Shown here: positions 36,466 through 45,657 of the stretch, piece by piece
Position numbering within the stretch: position 1 is the stretch's first letter
Layout: each line of letters begins with the position of its first letter
DNA from: Bog-756 sp963734395
GTDB lineage: Bacteria > Actinomycetota > Acidimicrobiia > Acidimicrobiales > RAAP-2
Length of the DNA: 64,000 bases
NCBI GenBank assembly: GCA_963734395.1
Contig: CAVTGY010000002.1
Coordinates: forward strand, 1 to 64,000
Direction of reading: 5' to 3'
Notes under the pieces: generated by a model
The model's input: only the letters and a program-made list of their open reading frames with translations
The model's database searches: none
What the model was told of the DNA's origin: nothing
Position numbers and translations under genes: made by a program

Positions 36466-37769
36466 CCGCGGTCACCGACGCCCCCAAGATCGTGACCGCC
36501 CGGCTCGAGTACGAAGACGCCCACACCCTCGAGCGCTACCTGGCCACCGGTGGCTACCAGGGACTGCGCCAGGCCCTCACCATGACCCCCGAAGCGGTCG
36601 CCCACGAGGTGGACACCGCCAGCCTGCTCGGTCGGGGCGGTGCCGGTTTCCCCGCCGGCCGCAAGTGGGCCATGTTGCGCAAGAACCCGGTCACCTACCT
36701 GGTGGTCAACGGCGACGAGAGCGAACCGGCCACTTTCAAGGACCACCTGCTCATCGAGCGGGATCCCCACCAGCTCCTCGAGGGCGTGCTCATTGCCGCC
36801 TACGCGCTTCAGGTCACCCAGGTGTTCATCTTCATCCGCGGCGAGTTCGCCCTCGGCCTCGAGCGGGTGAGCGCCGCGCTCAACGAGGCCTATGGGCACG
36901 GCGCAGTGGGCAGCGACATCTTCGGGTCGGGATTCTCGGTCGACGTGGTGGTGCATCCGGGTGCCGGCGCCTATATCTGTGGCGAGGAGACCGCGCTCCT
37001 CGAGTCCCTCGAGGGCAAGCGAGGATTTCCCCGGATCAAGCCGCCGTTCTTCCCCGCCGCCATCGGGCTGTACGGCGAGCCGACGGTGGTCAACAACGTG
37101 GAGACCATGTCCAACCTCCCGTGGATCGTGCTCCACGGAGGTGCCGCCTTCGCCGCCCTGGGCGGCGGCCGCTCCACCGGAACCCGGTTGTTCGCGCTGG
37201 CCGGGCACGTCAACCACCCCGGCGTGTTCGAGCTGGAGATGGTCAAGACCACCTTCGACGACCTGATCAACGCGCCGGGGTTGGGTGGCGGGATTCCCGG
37301 AGGCCGCCAACTGAAGGCGTTCATCCCCGGCGGGGTATCGGCCCCGTGGTTCGGACCCGACCATGTCGACCTCCCCCTCGGCCAGGACGAGGTGGCCGCG
37401 GCCGGTTCCATGCTCGGATCGGGATCGATCGTGGTCATGGACGACCACACCTGCGCGGTGCGGGCGGCCTGGCGGATCACCAAGTTCTTCTTCCGCGAGT
37501 CGTGCGGGCAGTGCACCCCCTGTCGGGAAGGCGCGGGTTGGCTGGAGAAGATCATGCAGCGCATCGAAAACGGACAGGGCCGCGAGCAGGATCTCGATCT
37601 GCTGTTGGATGCCTGCGACAACATCTCCCCGGGCCTCGACTGGCCTCCGCAGCAGACCACCATCTGCGTACTGGGTCCGTCCATCCCCTCGTCCATCGCC
37701 TCGGCCATCGAGATGTTCCGCGACGAGTTCCTGGTGCACATCAAAGAGGGGGGCTGTCCCTATGACTGA
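36462..37769 (+). CDS. nuoF: NADH dehydrogenase I subunit F
   Basis: Oxidises NADH with FMN and passes electrons to cluster N3. 435 aa, GTG overlapping the nuoE stop. NADH/FMN site LLGRGGAGFPAGRKW and VVNGDESEPATFKDH; GAGAYICGEETALLESLEG; 4Fe-4S ligands in FRESCGQCTPCREG and the distal DACDNISPG. Normal length and intact. Confidence 0.97.
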   Translation: MTAVTDAPKIVTARLEYEDAHTLERYLATGGYQGLRQALTMTPEAVAHEVDTASLLGRGGAGFPAGRKWAMLRKNPVTYLVVNGDESEPATFKDHLLIERDPHQLLEGVLIAAYALQVTQVFIFIRGEFALGLERVSAALNEAYGHGAVGSDIFGSGFSVDVVVHPGAGAYICGEETALLESLEGKRGFPRIKPPFFPAAIGLYGEPTVVNNVETMSNLPWIVLHGGAAFAALGGGRSTGTRLFALAGHVNHPGVFELEMVKTTFDDLINAPGLGGGIPGGRQLKAFIPGGVSAPWFGPDHVDLPLGQDEVAAAGSMLGSGSIVVMDDHTCAVRAAWRITKFFFRESCGQCTPCREGAGWLEKIMQRIENGQGREQDLDLLLDACDNISPGLDWPPQQTTICVLGPSIPSSIASAIEMFRDEFLVHIKEGGCPYD

Positions 37770-40533
37770 CAAGACCCCTCAGAAGGACAAGGCCGCCCCG
37801 AACTCGGGAAGTCCGACCGACGGTGCCGACACCGGTGGGAGCGAGAACGCCGACCCGGAATCGACCGATGCGGTGACCTTCACCCTCGACGGCCGCCAGG
37901 TGCGTGGGCGCAAGGGCGAGATGATCATCGCCGCCGCCGAGCGGGCGGGCACCTTCATCCCCCGCTTCTGCTATCACCCGCGGATGAAACCGGTGGGGGT
38001 CTGCCGGATGTGCCTGGTCGAGGTCAACAGCCCTCGTGGTGCGTCGTTGCAACCCAGCTGCTACGTCGAGGTGCAGGACGGCGCCGAGGTGGTCACCGAT
38101 TCGGACAAGGTCAAGAAGGCACAGGACGGCGTGCTCGAGTTCCTGCTGATCAACCATCCGCTGGACTGCCCGGTGTGCGACAAGGGCGGCGAATGCCCTC
38201 TGCAGGACCAGACCCTGGCCTACGGCCCCGGCGAGTCACGATTCGTCGAGGAGAAGCGCCACTTCGAAAAGCCCATCGCCATATCCGAGCTGGTGCTGCT
38301 CGACCGCGAGCGCTGCATCCAGTGCAGCCGCTGCACCCGGTTCGCCGACGAGGTCGCCGGCGAAGCACAGATCGATTTCATCGGTCGGGGGGAGCAGCTC
38401 GAGGTCAACATCTTCCCCGAGTTGCCGTTCACCTCGTACTTCTCGGGCAACACCGTGCAGATCTGCCCGGTGGGCGCGCTCACCGCCGCGCCGTACCGGT
38501 TCGCCGCCCGCCCCTGGGACCTCGACCAGGTCGAGTCGACCTGCACCACCTGTGCGGTGGGATGCCGGGTGGCGGTGCAGTCGTCGTCCAACCGGGTCAC
38601 CCGACTGCTCGGGATCGACGTCGACCCGGTCAACCAGGGCTGGCTCTGTGACAAGGGCCGGTTCGCGTTCGACGCGGTCAACAACGACGACCGCCTGGTC
38701 GAGCCCCTCATCCGCAAGGACGGGGAGCTGGTGGCGGCTTCGTGGCACGAGGCGTTGGCCGCCGCCGCCGTTGGCCTGACCGCGGCGACCGCGTCGGGTG
38801 GGGGGGAGTCGGTCGGAGTGGTGGGTGGAGCCCGGCTGACCAACGAGGGAGCGTACGCCTGGGCCAGGCTGGCCAAAGGGGTGCTGGGCACCGACTCGGT
38901 CGATGCCCAGATGGGGGACGGGCTCCCCGCCGAGCTGGCCCTCGGGTTGCCCCGGGCCACCATCGACCAGATGGCCTCGGCCGACACGGTGATCGTGCTG
39001 GCCGGCGATCTGCGTGAGGAGCTCCCGGTCCTTTTCTTGCGGCTGCGGTCGGCCATCGTCGACGGTGACACCGCACTGGTCGAGCTCGCGCCCCGGGCCA
39101 CCGCGCTCACCCCCTACGCCAACGTTTCGCTGCGGTACGCCCCCGCCGACGCCGCCGGGTTGGCCCGGGCCCTGACGTCGGAGGCCGCACCTGTTCCCAG
39201 TGCGGTCGATCCCGCCGCCCTGGCCGAGGCCCGGCGCCTCGCCGGTGCCGGAAAGGTGGTGGTCATCGCCGGCCGTCCCTCGCTGGCCGAGGACGGAGCA
39301 CTGGTCGGCGAAGCAATCCAGATACTGGCCGGGTCGCTCCCCGAGGCCCGCTTTCTCCCCGCCCTCCGTCGCGGCAATGTCCACGGTGCTCTGGACATGG
39401 GCCTGGCTCCCGGGTTGCTCCCCGGCAGGGTCACCCTGGAAGAGGGGCGCGAGTGGTTCACCCGGGCGTGGGGCTCGGTCCCCGCAGCGAGGGGCCGGGA
39501 TACCCAGGGCATCCTCCGCGCCGCCGCCGACCCGCCGGGCTCCGGCCCGCCGGTTCGTTCGCTGGTGGTGCTGGGTGCCGACCCGTTGGGCGACTTCCCC
39601 GACAGGCGGCTGGCGGAACGGGCGCTGGCCGGCGCCGAATTCGTGGTGGCGGTGGCCTCGTCGCCCGGGCCGGTGGTCGAGCTCGCCGACGTGGTGTTGC
39701 CGGCGGCCGAGGCCCACGAGCGACCGGGGACCACCACCAACATCGAGGGTCGGGTCAGCCGCCTGGGCCAGAAGCTGGTACCGCCCGGCCAGGCCTGGCC
39801 GGACTGGATGATCGCCGCGGAGCTGGCCGTACACCTCGGTGCCGACCTGGGTCTCGGTTCGGTCGGTGAGGTGTGGGACGAGGTGGAGCGGGTAGCCCCC
39901 GCCTACCGGGGGGTCACCCGGGCCGTGCTGGACGGGGCGGGCGCCGCCGACGGCGTGGTCGTCCCGCTGGTGGTCGGCGCGGCCCCCGGCGGGCGACGGG
40001 GAGCTCCACAACCGCTCGACCCGATCGCCGTTCCCGGGGTCGAGTCGGTCGAACGTCAGGGGGCGCCACCCCGAGCCGGACTGGCCGAGTCGCCGACCGC
40101 CGGGATCGGATCGGCACTAGCCGAGGACGAGGACCCGGATCGCGCCGCGCCGCCGCCTCTGCTCGGCGGCGCGGTCGATCTCGTGGTCCCCCAGGTAGCC
40201 CCCGTCGACAGCTATTCGTTGCGGCTGGTGGCGTCACGGGTGCTCTACGACCGCGGGGCAGCGGTGAGCGCGGTGCCGTCGCTGGCCGGTCTAGTGGCCG
40301 CCGCCCCGTTGCGAGTGAACCCCCACGATCTCGACGACCTCGGCATCTCCGCGGGCGGAACCGTCAGGCTGCGAAGCTCGTCCACCTCCCTGGTGGTGAC
40401 GGCGGTGCCCGACGGATCGCTGCCCCGCAAGGTGGTGGCCGCCGACTTCAACGTGCCGTTCGCCGAGGGGACCGTGGCCGACCTCATCGACACCGACTCG
40501 CCGGTGGTCGAAGTGCGGATGGAGACACCATGA
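37762..40533 (+). CDS. nuoG: NADH dehydrogenase I subunit G
   Basis: Largest peripheral subunit, 923 aa; ATG overlaps the nuoF end by eight bases. The N-terminal 2Fe-2S domain has PRFCYHPRMKPVGVCRMC; the next cluster set is CPVCDKGGECPLQDQ and RERCIQCSRCTRF with QICPVGALT. A fourth cluster (N7-type) is complete: CTTCAVGC plus GWLCDKGRF. The molybdopterin-oxidoreductase-like remainder is Ala/Val-rich and diverged. A 40-residue polar leader precedes the ferredoxin domain. Confidence 0.95.
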   Translation: MTDKTPQKDKAAPNSGSPTDGADTGGSENADPESTDAVTFTLDGRQVRGRKGEMIIAAAERAGTFIPRFCYHPRMKPVGVCRMCLVEVNSPRGASLQPSCYVEVQDGAEVVTDSDKVKKAQDGVLEFLLINHPLDCPVCDKGGECPLQDQTLAYGPGESRFVEEKRHFEKPIAISELVLLDRERCIQCSRCTRFADEVAGEAQIDFIGRGEQLEVNIFPELPFTSYFSGNTVQICPVGALTAAPYRFAARPWDLDQVESTCTTCAVGCRVAVQSSSNRVTRLLGIDVDPVNQGWLCDKGRFAFDAVNNDDRLVEPLIRKDGELVAASWHEALAAAAVGLTAATASGGGESVGVVGGARLTNEGAYAWARLAKGVLGTDSVDAQMGDGLPAELALGLPRATIDQMASADTVIVLAGDLREELPVLFLRLRSAIVDGDTALVELAPRATALTPYANVSLRYAPADAAGLARALTSEAAPVPSAVDPAALAEARRLAGAGKVVVIAGRPSLAEDGALVGEAIQILAGSLPEARFLPALRRGNVHGALDMGLAPGLLPGRVTLEEGREWFTRAWGSVPAARGRDTQGILRAAADPPGSGPPVRSLVVLGADPLGDFPDRRLAERALAGAEFVVAVASSPGPVVELADVVLPAAEAHERPGTTTNIEGRVSRLGQKLVPPGQAWPDWMIAAELAVHLGADLGLGSVGEVWDEVERVAPAYRGVTRAVLDGAGAADGVVVPLVVGAAPGGRRGAPQPLDPIAVPGVESVERQGAPPRAGLAESPTAGIGSALAEDEDPDRAAPPPLLGGAVDLVVPQVAPVDSYSLRLVASRVLYDRGAAVSAVPSLAGLVAAAPLRVNPHDLDDLGISAGGTVRLRSSSTSLVVTAVPDGSLPRKVVAADFNVPFAEGTVADLIDTDSPVVEVRMETP

Positions 40534-41804
40534 GCCCGATGGTGCAGGTGGTGCAGTCGCTGCTCGGCGCCGGGGACCCGCTCTACGCCAACGGCGTGGG
40601 CTGGGTGGTGTTCCTCATCGTCTTGATCAAGGTGCTGGTGGTCTTCGGCGCTCTGATGGTCTCGGTCATGTTGATGATCTGGTTCGAGCGCAAGGTTATC
40701 TCGGACATGCAGAGCCGCATCGGGCCCAACCGGGCGGGCCCCTTCGGCATCGCCCAGACCATGGCCGACGGGATCAAGCTGTTCTTCAAGGAGGATCTGA
40801 TCCCCGACAAGGCCGACCGGACGGTGTTCAAGCTGGCGCCCTACCTGACCATCATCCCCGCTTTCCTCATCTTCGCCATCGTGCCGATCGGTGGGGTGGT
40901 GACCGTCGCCGGGCACACCTTCGAATTGCAGTTGGCCGACCCCCCGATGGGGATCCTGTTCTTGTTGGCCATGTCCTCGATCGGGGTCTACGGGGTCATG
41001 CTGGCCGGGTGGTCATCGGGCTCGAAGTATCCGCTGCTCGGGTCGGTGCGAGCGTCCGCCCAGATGATCTCCTACGAGGCGGCCCTGGGCATGACCGTCG
41101 TCACCGTGGTGCTGATCACCGGCTCGCTGAGTACCCGGGCCATGGTCGACTCCCAGGCCGGGCACCTCTGGCAGTGGAACGTCTTCCGGCTGGCGGTGGT
41201 GCCCTTCCTCATCTTCTTCATCGCCATCGTGGCCGAGACCAACCGGCCCCCGTTCGACCTGGTCGAGGCCGACTCGGAGCTGGTCGGCGGTTTCCACACC
41301 GAGTACTCGTCGATCCGCTTCGCGCTGTTCTTCCTGGCCGAGTTCATGAACACCATCACCATGTCGGCGATCACGGTGACCCTCTTCTTCGGTGGCCCTG
41401 ACGGGCCGATCCCCCACATCGCCCACCTCTACTGGCTCTGGCCCATCCTGTGGTTCCTGGGCAAGACCATCATCTTCCTGTTCGTGTTCGTGTGGCTGCG
41501 GGCGGCGCTGCCCCGGCTCCGCTACGACCAGCTTATGGATCTGGGGTGGAAGCGGCTGATCCCCCTCTCGCTGGGGTGGCTGCTGATCGTGGCCGGATTC
41601 GTGATCGACGGCTGGTGGGGACTGGGCATGGCCGCCGCGGTGGTGGTGGCCGCGGTGACTATCACCATGGCGTTCTCGGTGGGGGCCGAGCGGGAAGAGA
41701 GCCGGGCCATCGTGCCTCCGGTCGGCGTCCGCCTGTGGAGCCGACCACCGGAGCCCGCCGCCGATCCCGCCGGCGCTCCTTCGGCATCGGGAGGTGATCG
41801 CTGA
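40530..41804 (+). CDS. nuoH: NADH dehydrogenase I subunit H
   Basis: Membrane subunit at the foot of the peripheral arm, lining the quinone channel. 424 aa, about eight helices. Motifs: WFERKVISDMQSRIGPNRAG, MADGIKLFFKEDLIP and NRPPFDLVEADSELVGGFHT with the conserved acidic residues. A hydrophilic tail of about 40 residues ends the protein. ATG overlaps the nuoG stop. Confidence 0.96.
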   Translation: MSPMVQVVQSLLGAGDPLYANGVGWVVFLIVLIKVLVVFGALMVSVMLMIWFERKVISDMQSRIGPNRAGPFGIAQTMADGIKLFFKEDLIPDKADRTVFKLAPYLTIIPAFLIFAIVPIGGVVTVAGHTFELQLADPPMGILFLLAMSSIGVYGVMLAGWSSGSKYPLLGSVRASAQMISYEAALGMTVVTVVLITGSLSTRAMVDSQAGHLWQWNVFRLAVVPFLIFFIAIVAETNRPPFDLVEADSELVGGFHTEYSSIRFALFFLAEFMNTITMSAITVTLFFGGPDGPIPHIAHLYWLWPILWFLGKTIIFLFVFVWLRAALPRLRYDQLMDLGWKRLIPLSLGWLLIVAGFVIDGWWGLGMAAAVVVAAVTITMAFSVGAEREESRAIVPPVGVRLWSRPPEPAADPAGAPSASGGDR

Positions 41805-42718
41805 TGGCCGACCCCGAGGTCCCCCGTCAACGGCAGAACTTTCTCGGCGGCTTCAAGCTGACCCTCGAGCATCTGGGCCGGCCGCCGGTCACCCGCCAGT
41901 ACCCCGAGGAGAAGCGACCCAAGCAGCCCCGCCAGCACGGCCGGCATGTCCTCAACCGCTACGAGGACGGCATGGAGAAATGCATCGGTTGTGAGCTCTG
42001 CGCCGGCGTGTGCCCCGCCGACTGCATCTACGTGCGCGGCCTGGACAACCCGCCGGATCACCCGGTGTCCCCCGGCGAGCGCTACGGCTACGTCTACGAG
42101 ATCAATTTCCTCCGGTGCATCCACTGCGACCTGTGCGTGGAAGCCTGCCCCACCGAGGCCATCACCGAGTCGAAGTTGATGGAGTTCTCCTTCACCAACC
42201 GCAATGACGCCATCTACACCAAGGACGAGCTGTTGGTCGACGACGACGGCAGACCCCGCCATCTGCCCTGGGAGGACTGGCGTGAGGGCGACGACCTGCA
42301 CACCTCGGGTTGGATGAGGGCCACCTCGCCATCGGGGAGCGCGGAGCTCGAGGGACGGGTCCAGTGGTCGGGGGAGCTCGGCTACGGGGTCCGGGCACCG
42401 GAGAGCGGCCAAGCCGCGGTGCCCGACGACGCCGCCACCGGGAGCCGACAGCTCCGGGACACCCTGGAGCGACACCTCCGCCCTTCCGACATGCCGCCCG
42501 CCAAGCGAGGACCCCGCGGCGCCATCGGCCGCATGCTGGAGAAGGCCGAGCGGTTCGCCCCGGGAGCAGGCAAGAAGCACCGGGAGAAGGCGGATTCGGA
42601 CTACGAACAGGCGGTGGTGGACGGAAACGCCGAACGGGATCTGTCCGCCGGTCCTGATTCGCCAGTGCCGTCCGCCGGCCCGGAGCCGGACGATGCCACC
42701 GGATCGGGCGCCCCCTGA
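41804..42718 (+). CDS. nuoI: NADH dehydrogenase I subunit I
   Basis: Ferredoxin-like subunit with clusters N6a and N6b: CIGCELCAGVCPADC and CIHCDLCVEACPTE. The family core ends near residue 165 (DAIYTKDELL). A further 140 residues of charged, Ala/Gly/Pro-rich sequence follow, far longer than the usual end of this protein (about 160-210 aa). Start overlaps the nuoH stop by one base. Confidence 0.95.
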   Translation: MADPEVPRQRQNFLGGFKLTLEHLGRPPVTRQYPEEKRPKQPRQHGRHVLNRYEDGMEKCIGCELCAGVCPADCIYVRGLDNPPDHPVSPGERYGYVYEINFLRCIHCDLCVEACPTEAITESKLMEFSFTNRNDAIYTKDELLVDDDGRPRHLPWEDWREGDDLHTSGWMRATSPSGSAELEGRVQWSGELGYGVRAPESGQAAVPDDAATGSRQLRDTLERHLRPSDMPPAKRGPRGAIGRMLEKAERFAPGAGKKHREKADSDYEQAVVDGNAERDLSAGPDSPVPSAGPEPDDATGSGAP

Positions 42719-43419
42719 TGGTCGCCCTGGTCGGAGCGGCGCTCACCGCGGCGTCGTCGGGTCATGCCTCGTGGGTCGACGTGGGTACCTTCGCGGTCGC
42801 CGCCGCCATCGTGCTGTCGGGCGCCATCGGGGTGGTGGTGTCCCGTAACCCGGTCCACGCCGCACTCATGTTGGTGATGACCCTGTTCGGTGTGGCCGTG
42901 CTCTTCGTCCTCCAGCGCGACCCCTTTCTGGCCGCGGTGCAGGTGATCGTCTACGCGGGTGCCATCGTGGTGCTCTTCCTCTTCGTGATCATGTTCCTCG
43001 GCGTCGACCGGGAGGAGAACATCGCCGCCGAGCCGTTGCGGGGCCAGCGCCCGTTGGCCATCGGACTGGTCGTCCTCGGGACCACCGGCCTTCTGTTGCT
43101 GGGCCAGGTGTCCAAGTGGACCACCGGGGCACCCCATGTGGCCGGTGTGGCCAACGGCCGCTATTCCAACGTCTACCTGCTGGGCAAGTCGGTGTACACC
43201 ACCTACCTGTTTCCGTTCGAGGCCACCGCGGCGCTGCTGATCATCGCGGTGGTCGGTGCCGTGGTGCTGGCTCGGCGGCCTCCGGCTGCGGTTGGCGCCG
43301 CCGACGGTGACGGGGCCGGGGGACCGGCTGATCACCTCTCGCCGGCTGACAGCGCCGACGACGCCTACGCCGCAGGCGACCGGGTCGGGGAAGCCGGTGC
43401 CGGGGAGGCGACCGGGTGA
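42718..43419 (+). CDS. nuoJ: NADH dehydrogenase I subunit J
   Basis: Membrane subunit with five helices: residues about 20-43, 47-66, 70-95, 107-127 and 158-182. Conserved segments are SRNPVHAALMLVMTLFGVAV and VQVIVYAGAIVVLFLFVIMF, the latter being the helix with the pi-bulge region of the family. A 45-residue Asp/Ala/Gly-rich tail follows. ATG overlaps the nuoI stop; the end overlaps nuoK by four bases. Confidence 0.94.
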   Translation: MVALVGAALTAASSGHASWVDVGTFAVAAAIVLSGAIGVVVSRNPVHAALMLVMTLFGVAVLFVLQRDPFLAAVQVIVYAGAIVVLFLFVIMFLGVDREENIAAEPLRGQRPLAIGLVVLGTTGLLLLGQVSKWTTGAPHVAGVANGRYSNVYLLGKSVYTTYLFPFEATAALLIIAVVGAVVLARRPPAAVGAADGDGAGGPADHLSPADSADDAYAAGDRVGEAGAGEATG

Positions 43420-43721
43420 CCATCAACCCCGACTGGTATCTGGCACTCTCGGTCGTCCTCTTTGCCATCGGCGCACTGGGGGTTCTGGTCCGGCGCAACG
43501 TGCTGGTGATGTTCATGTGCGTCGAGCTGATGCTCAACGCGGCAAACCTGACCTTCGTGACCTTTGCCCGCGCGCTCAACGACATCGGGGGCCAGGTGCT
43601 GGTGTTCTTCGTTCTGGTGGTGGCAGCGGCGGAAGTTGTGGTCGGGCTCGGGCTGGTGGTCGCCATCTTCCGCCGCCGGGCCAACACCACCGCCGACGAT
43701 CTCCACGTGATGAAGGGCTGA
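43416..43721 (+). CDS. nuoK: NADH dehydrogenase I subunit K
   Basis: 101 aa, three membrane helices, with a conserved Glu in MFMCVELMLNAANLTFV and a second in VVAAAEVVVGLGLVVA that belong to the proton path. GTG start overlapping nuoJ. Length is standard for the family. Confidence 0.96.
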   Translation: MTINPDWYLALSVVLFAIGALGVLVRRNVLVMFMCVELMLNAANLTFVTFARALNDIGGQVLVFFVLVVAAAEVVVGLGLVVAIFRRRANTTADDLHVMKG

Positions 43722-43728
43722 GCGCTCG

Positions 43729-45657
43729 ATGCTGTCCGTGACGTACCTGATCATCTTGCTGCCCCTGGTCGGGTTCGCCGTCCAGGCGACCATCGGCCGC
43801 AAGCTCGGAGACCCGTTGGCCGGCGTGGTGGCCACGGCATTCGTCGGGGCGTCGTTCGTGGTCGCCGTCGGCGTCTACCTCGACCTGCTCACCGTCAATG
43901 CCCCGGTTCGGACCTACACCCAGAACCTCTGGACGTGGATCCCGGTCGACCGCCTGAACGTCCACGCCAGCCTCTACGTCGATCCTCTGTCGATGACCAT
44001 GGTGCTGTTCGTCACCGGGGTGAGCGCCCTCATCCACCTGTACTCGATCGGGTACATGAAAGGCGATCGGGACTACCCGAAATTCTTCCTGTACATGAAC
44101 CTCTTCGTCGCCTCGATGCTGATTCTGGTTCTGGGAAGCAACATGTTGGTCACCTTCGTCGGGTGGGAAGGGGTGGGGACCTGCTCGTATCTACTGGTCT
44201 CGTTCTGGTTCACCCGGGAATCGGCGGCCAGCGCCGGCAAGAAGGCCTTCATCTACAACCGGATCGGTGACGTCGGGTTCCTGCTGGCCATCTTCCTGAC
44301 GTTCGAGCGGGTGCATTCGCTCGAGTACACCACCATCTTCGCCAATGTCGGCACCATCGGCGCCGGCAACATCACCGCCATCTGCCTGCTGCTGCTGGTG
44401 GGGGTGATGGGCAAGTCGGCCCAGATCCCACTGTTCCCGTGGTTGGCCGACGCCATGGAGGGCCCGACCCCGGTGTCGGCGCTCATCCACGCCGCCACCA
44501 TGGTCACCGCCGGCGTCTACCTCCTGTGCCGGGTCAACCCCCTCCTCCATGCCTCCAGCGCGGCCGCGCTCACCGTGGCCTGCGTCGGTGCGGCAACCGC
44601 CTTCGTCGCTGCCACCATCGCCTGTGCGCAACAGGACATCAAGAAGGTGCTCGCCTACTCGACGGTGTCCCAGCTCGGGTACATGTTTCTGGCCATCGGG
44701 TGCGGCGCCTACGAGGCGGCCATCTTCCTGATGATCGCCCATGCATTCTTCAAGGGCCTCCTGTTCCTCGGCGCCGGATCGGTGATCCACGGCCTCCACG
44801 ACGAGCAGGACCTCAAGCGGATGGGAAATCTCCGCCGCTACATGCCGATCACCTTCATCACCTTCGGCATCGGTTGGCTGGCGATTGCCGCCGTACCGCC
44901 GTTGTCCGGCTTCTGGGCCAAGGGCGACGTGCTCGAGAACGCCTTTGCCGCCCATCCGGAATTGTGGGTGGTCGGGTTGGTCACCGCCCTGCTCACCGCT
45001 TACTACATGAGCAGGTTGACCGGGTTGGCCTTCTTCGGCACCGACCGGTGGTCGAAGAAGACCCCCATCGACGCTGACACCGACATGCCCGGCGCCCACC
45101 ACGCCGAAGGGGAGATCACCGAGCCCCACGAGTCGCGGCCGGTGATGACCATTCCCTTGTGGATCCTGGCGTTCTTTGCCGCGGTGGCCGGGGTGCTGGC
45201 GGCGTCGAACAATCACTTCTCGCTGTCCAGCTGGGTCGATCCGGTCTTCGGTTCCAACCTCTACGACGACCACCTGAGCACCGCATCCATCTGGGCACTG
45301 TCGATCACCGACGCAATCATCGCGGTGGTCGGCGTGAGCATCGGCCTCCGGCTGTGGATGACCAGGGCCGAACGCCCGACCCTGGAGACCGCATTCCTCG
45401 AACGCTCGTGGTACATCAACGAGGCCTACGACACCGTCTTCGGCAGGCCGTCGGAGCGGTTGGCCGCCTTCAGCGCCACCGTGGTCGACAACCAGGTCAT
45501 CGACGGGGCGGTCAACGGCGTGGCCACCGCGGTGCGCAAGTCGGGCTCGCTCCTGCGACGCACCCAGACCGGGTATGTGCGCAACTACGTATTGGGCATC
45601 GTCCTGGGGACCGTGCTGGTCCTGGCGTTCATGCTCAGCCGGTTGTGGTGGGGCTGA
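43729..45657 (+). CDS. nuoL: NADH dehydrogenase I subunit L
   Basis: Largest antiporter-like proton channel, 642 aa with about 16 helices, including the long C-terminal lateral helix and last membrane anchor (LGIVLGTVLVLAFMLSRLWW). Conserved sequences: FVGWEGVGTCSYLLVSFWF with the key Glu, MGKSAQIPLFPWLADAMEGP with the key Lys, and HAATMVTAGVYLL. Intact; followed by nuoM with a one-base overlap. Confidence 0.97.
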   Translation: MLSVTYLIILLPLVGFAVQATIGRKLGDPLAGVVATAFVGASFVVAVGVYLDLLTVNAPVRTYTQNLWTWIPVDRLNVHASLYVDPLSMTMVLFVTGVSALIHLYSIGYMKGDRDYPKFFLYMNLFVASMLILVLGSNMLVTFVGWEGVGTCSYLLVSFWFTRESAASAGKKAFIYNRIGDVGFLLAIFLTFERVHSLEYTTIFANVGTIGAGNITAICLLLLVGVMGKSAQIPLFPWLADAMEGPTPVSALIHAATMVTAGVYLLCRVNPLLHASSAAALTVACVGAATAFVAATIACAQQDIKKVLAYSTVSQLGYMFLAIGCGAYEAAIFLMIAHAFFKGLLFLGAGSVIHGLHDEQDLKRMGNLRRYMPITFITFGIGWLAIAAVPPLSGFWAKGDVLENAFAAHPELWVVGLVTALLTAYYMSRLTGLAFFGTDRWSKKTPIDADTDMPGAHHAEGEITEPHESRPVMTIPLWILAFFAAVAGVLAASNNHFSLSSWVDPVFGSNLYDDHLSTASIWALSITDAIIAVVGVSIGLRLWMTRAERPTLETAFLERSWYINEAYDTVFGRPSERLAAFSATVVDNQVIDGAVNGVATAVRKSGSLLRRTQTGYVRNYVLGIVLGTVLVLAFMLSRLWWG

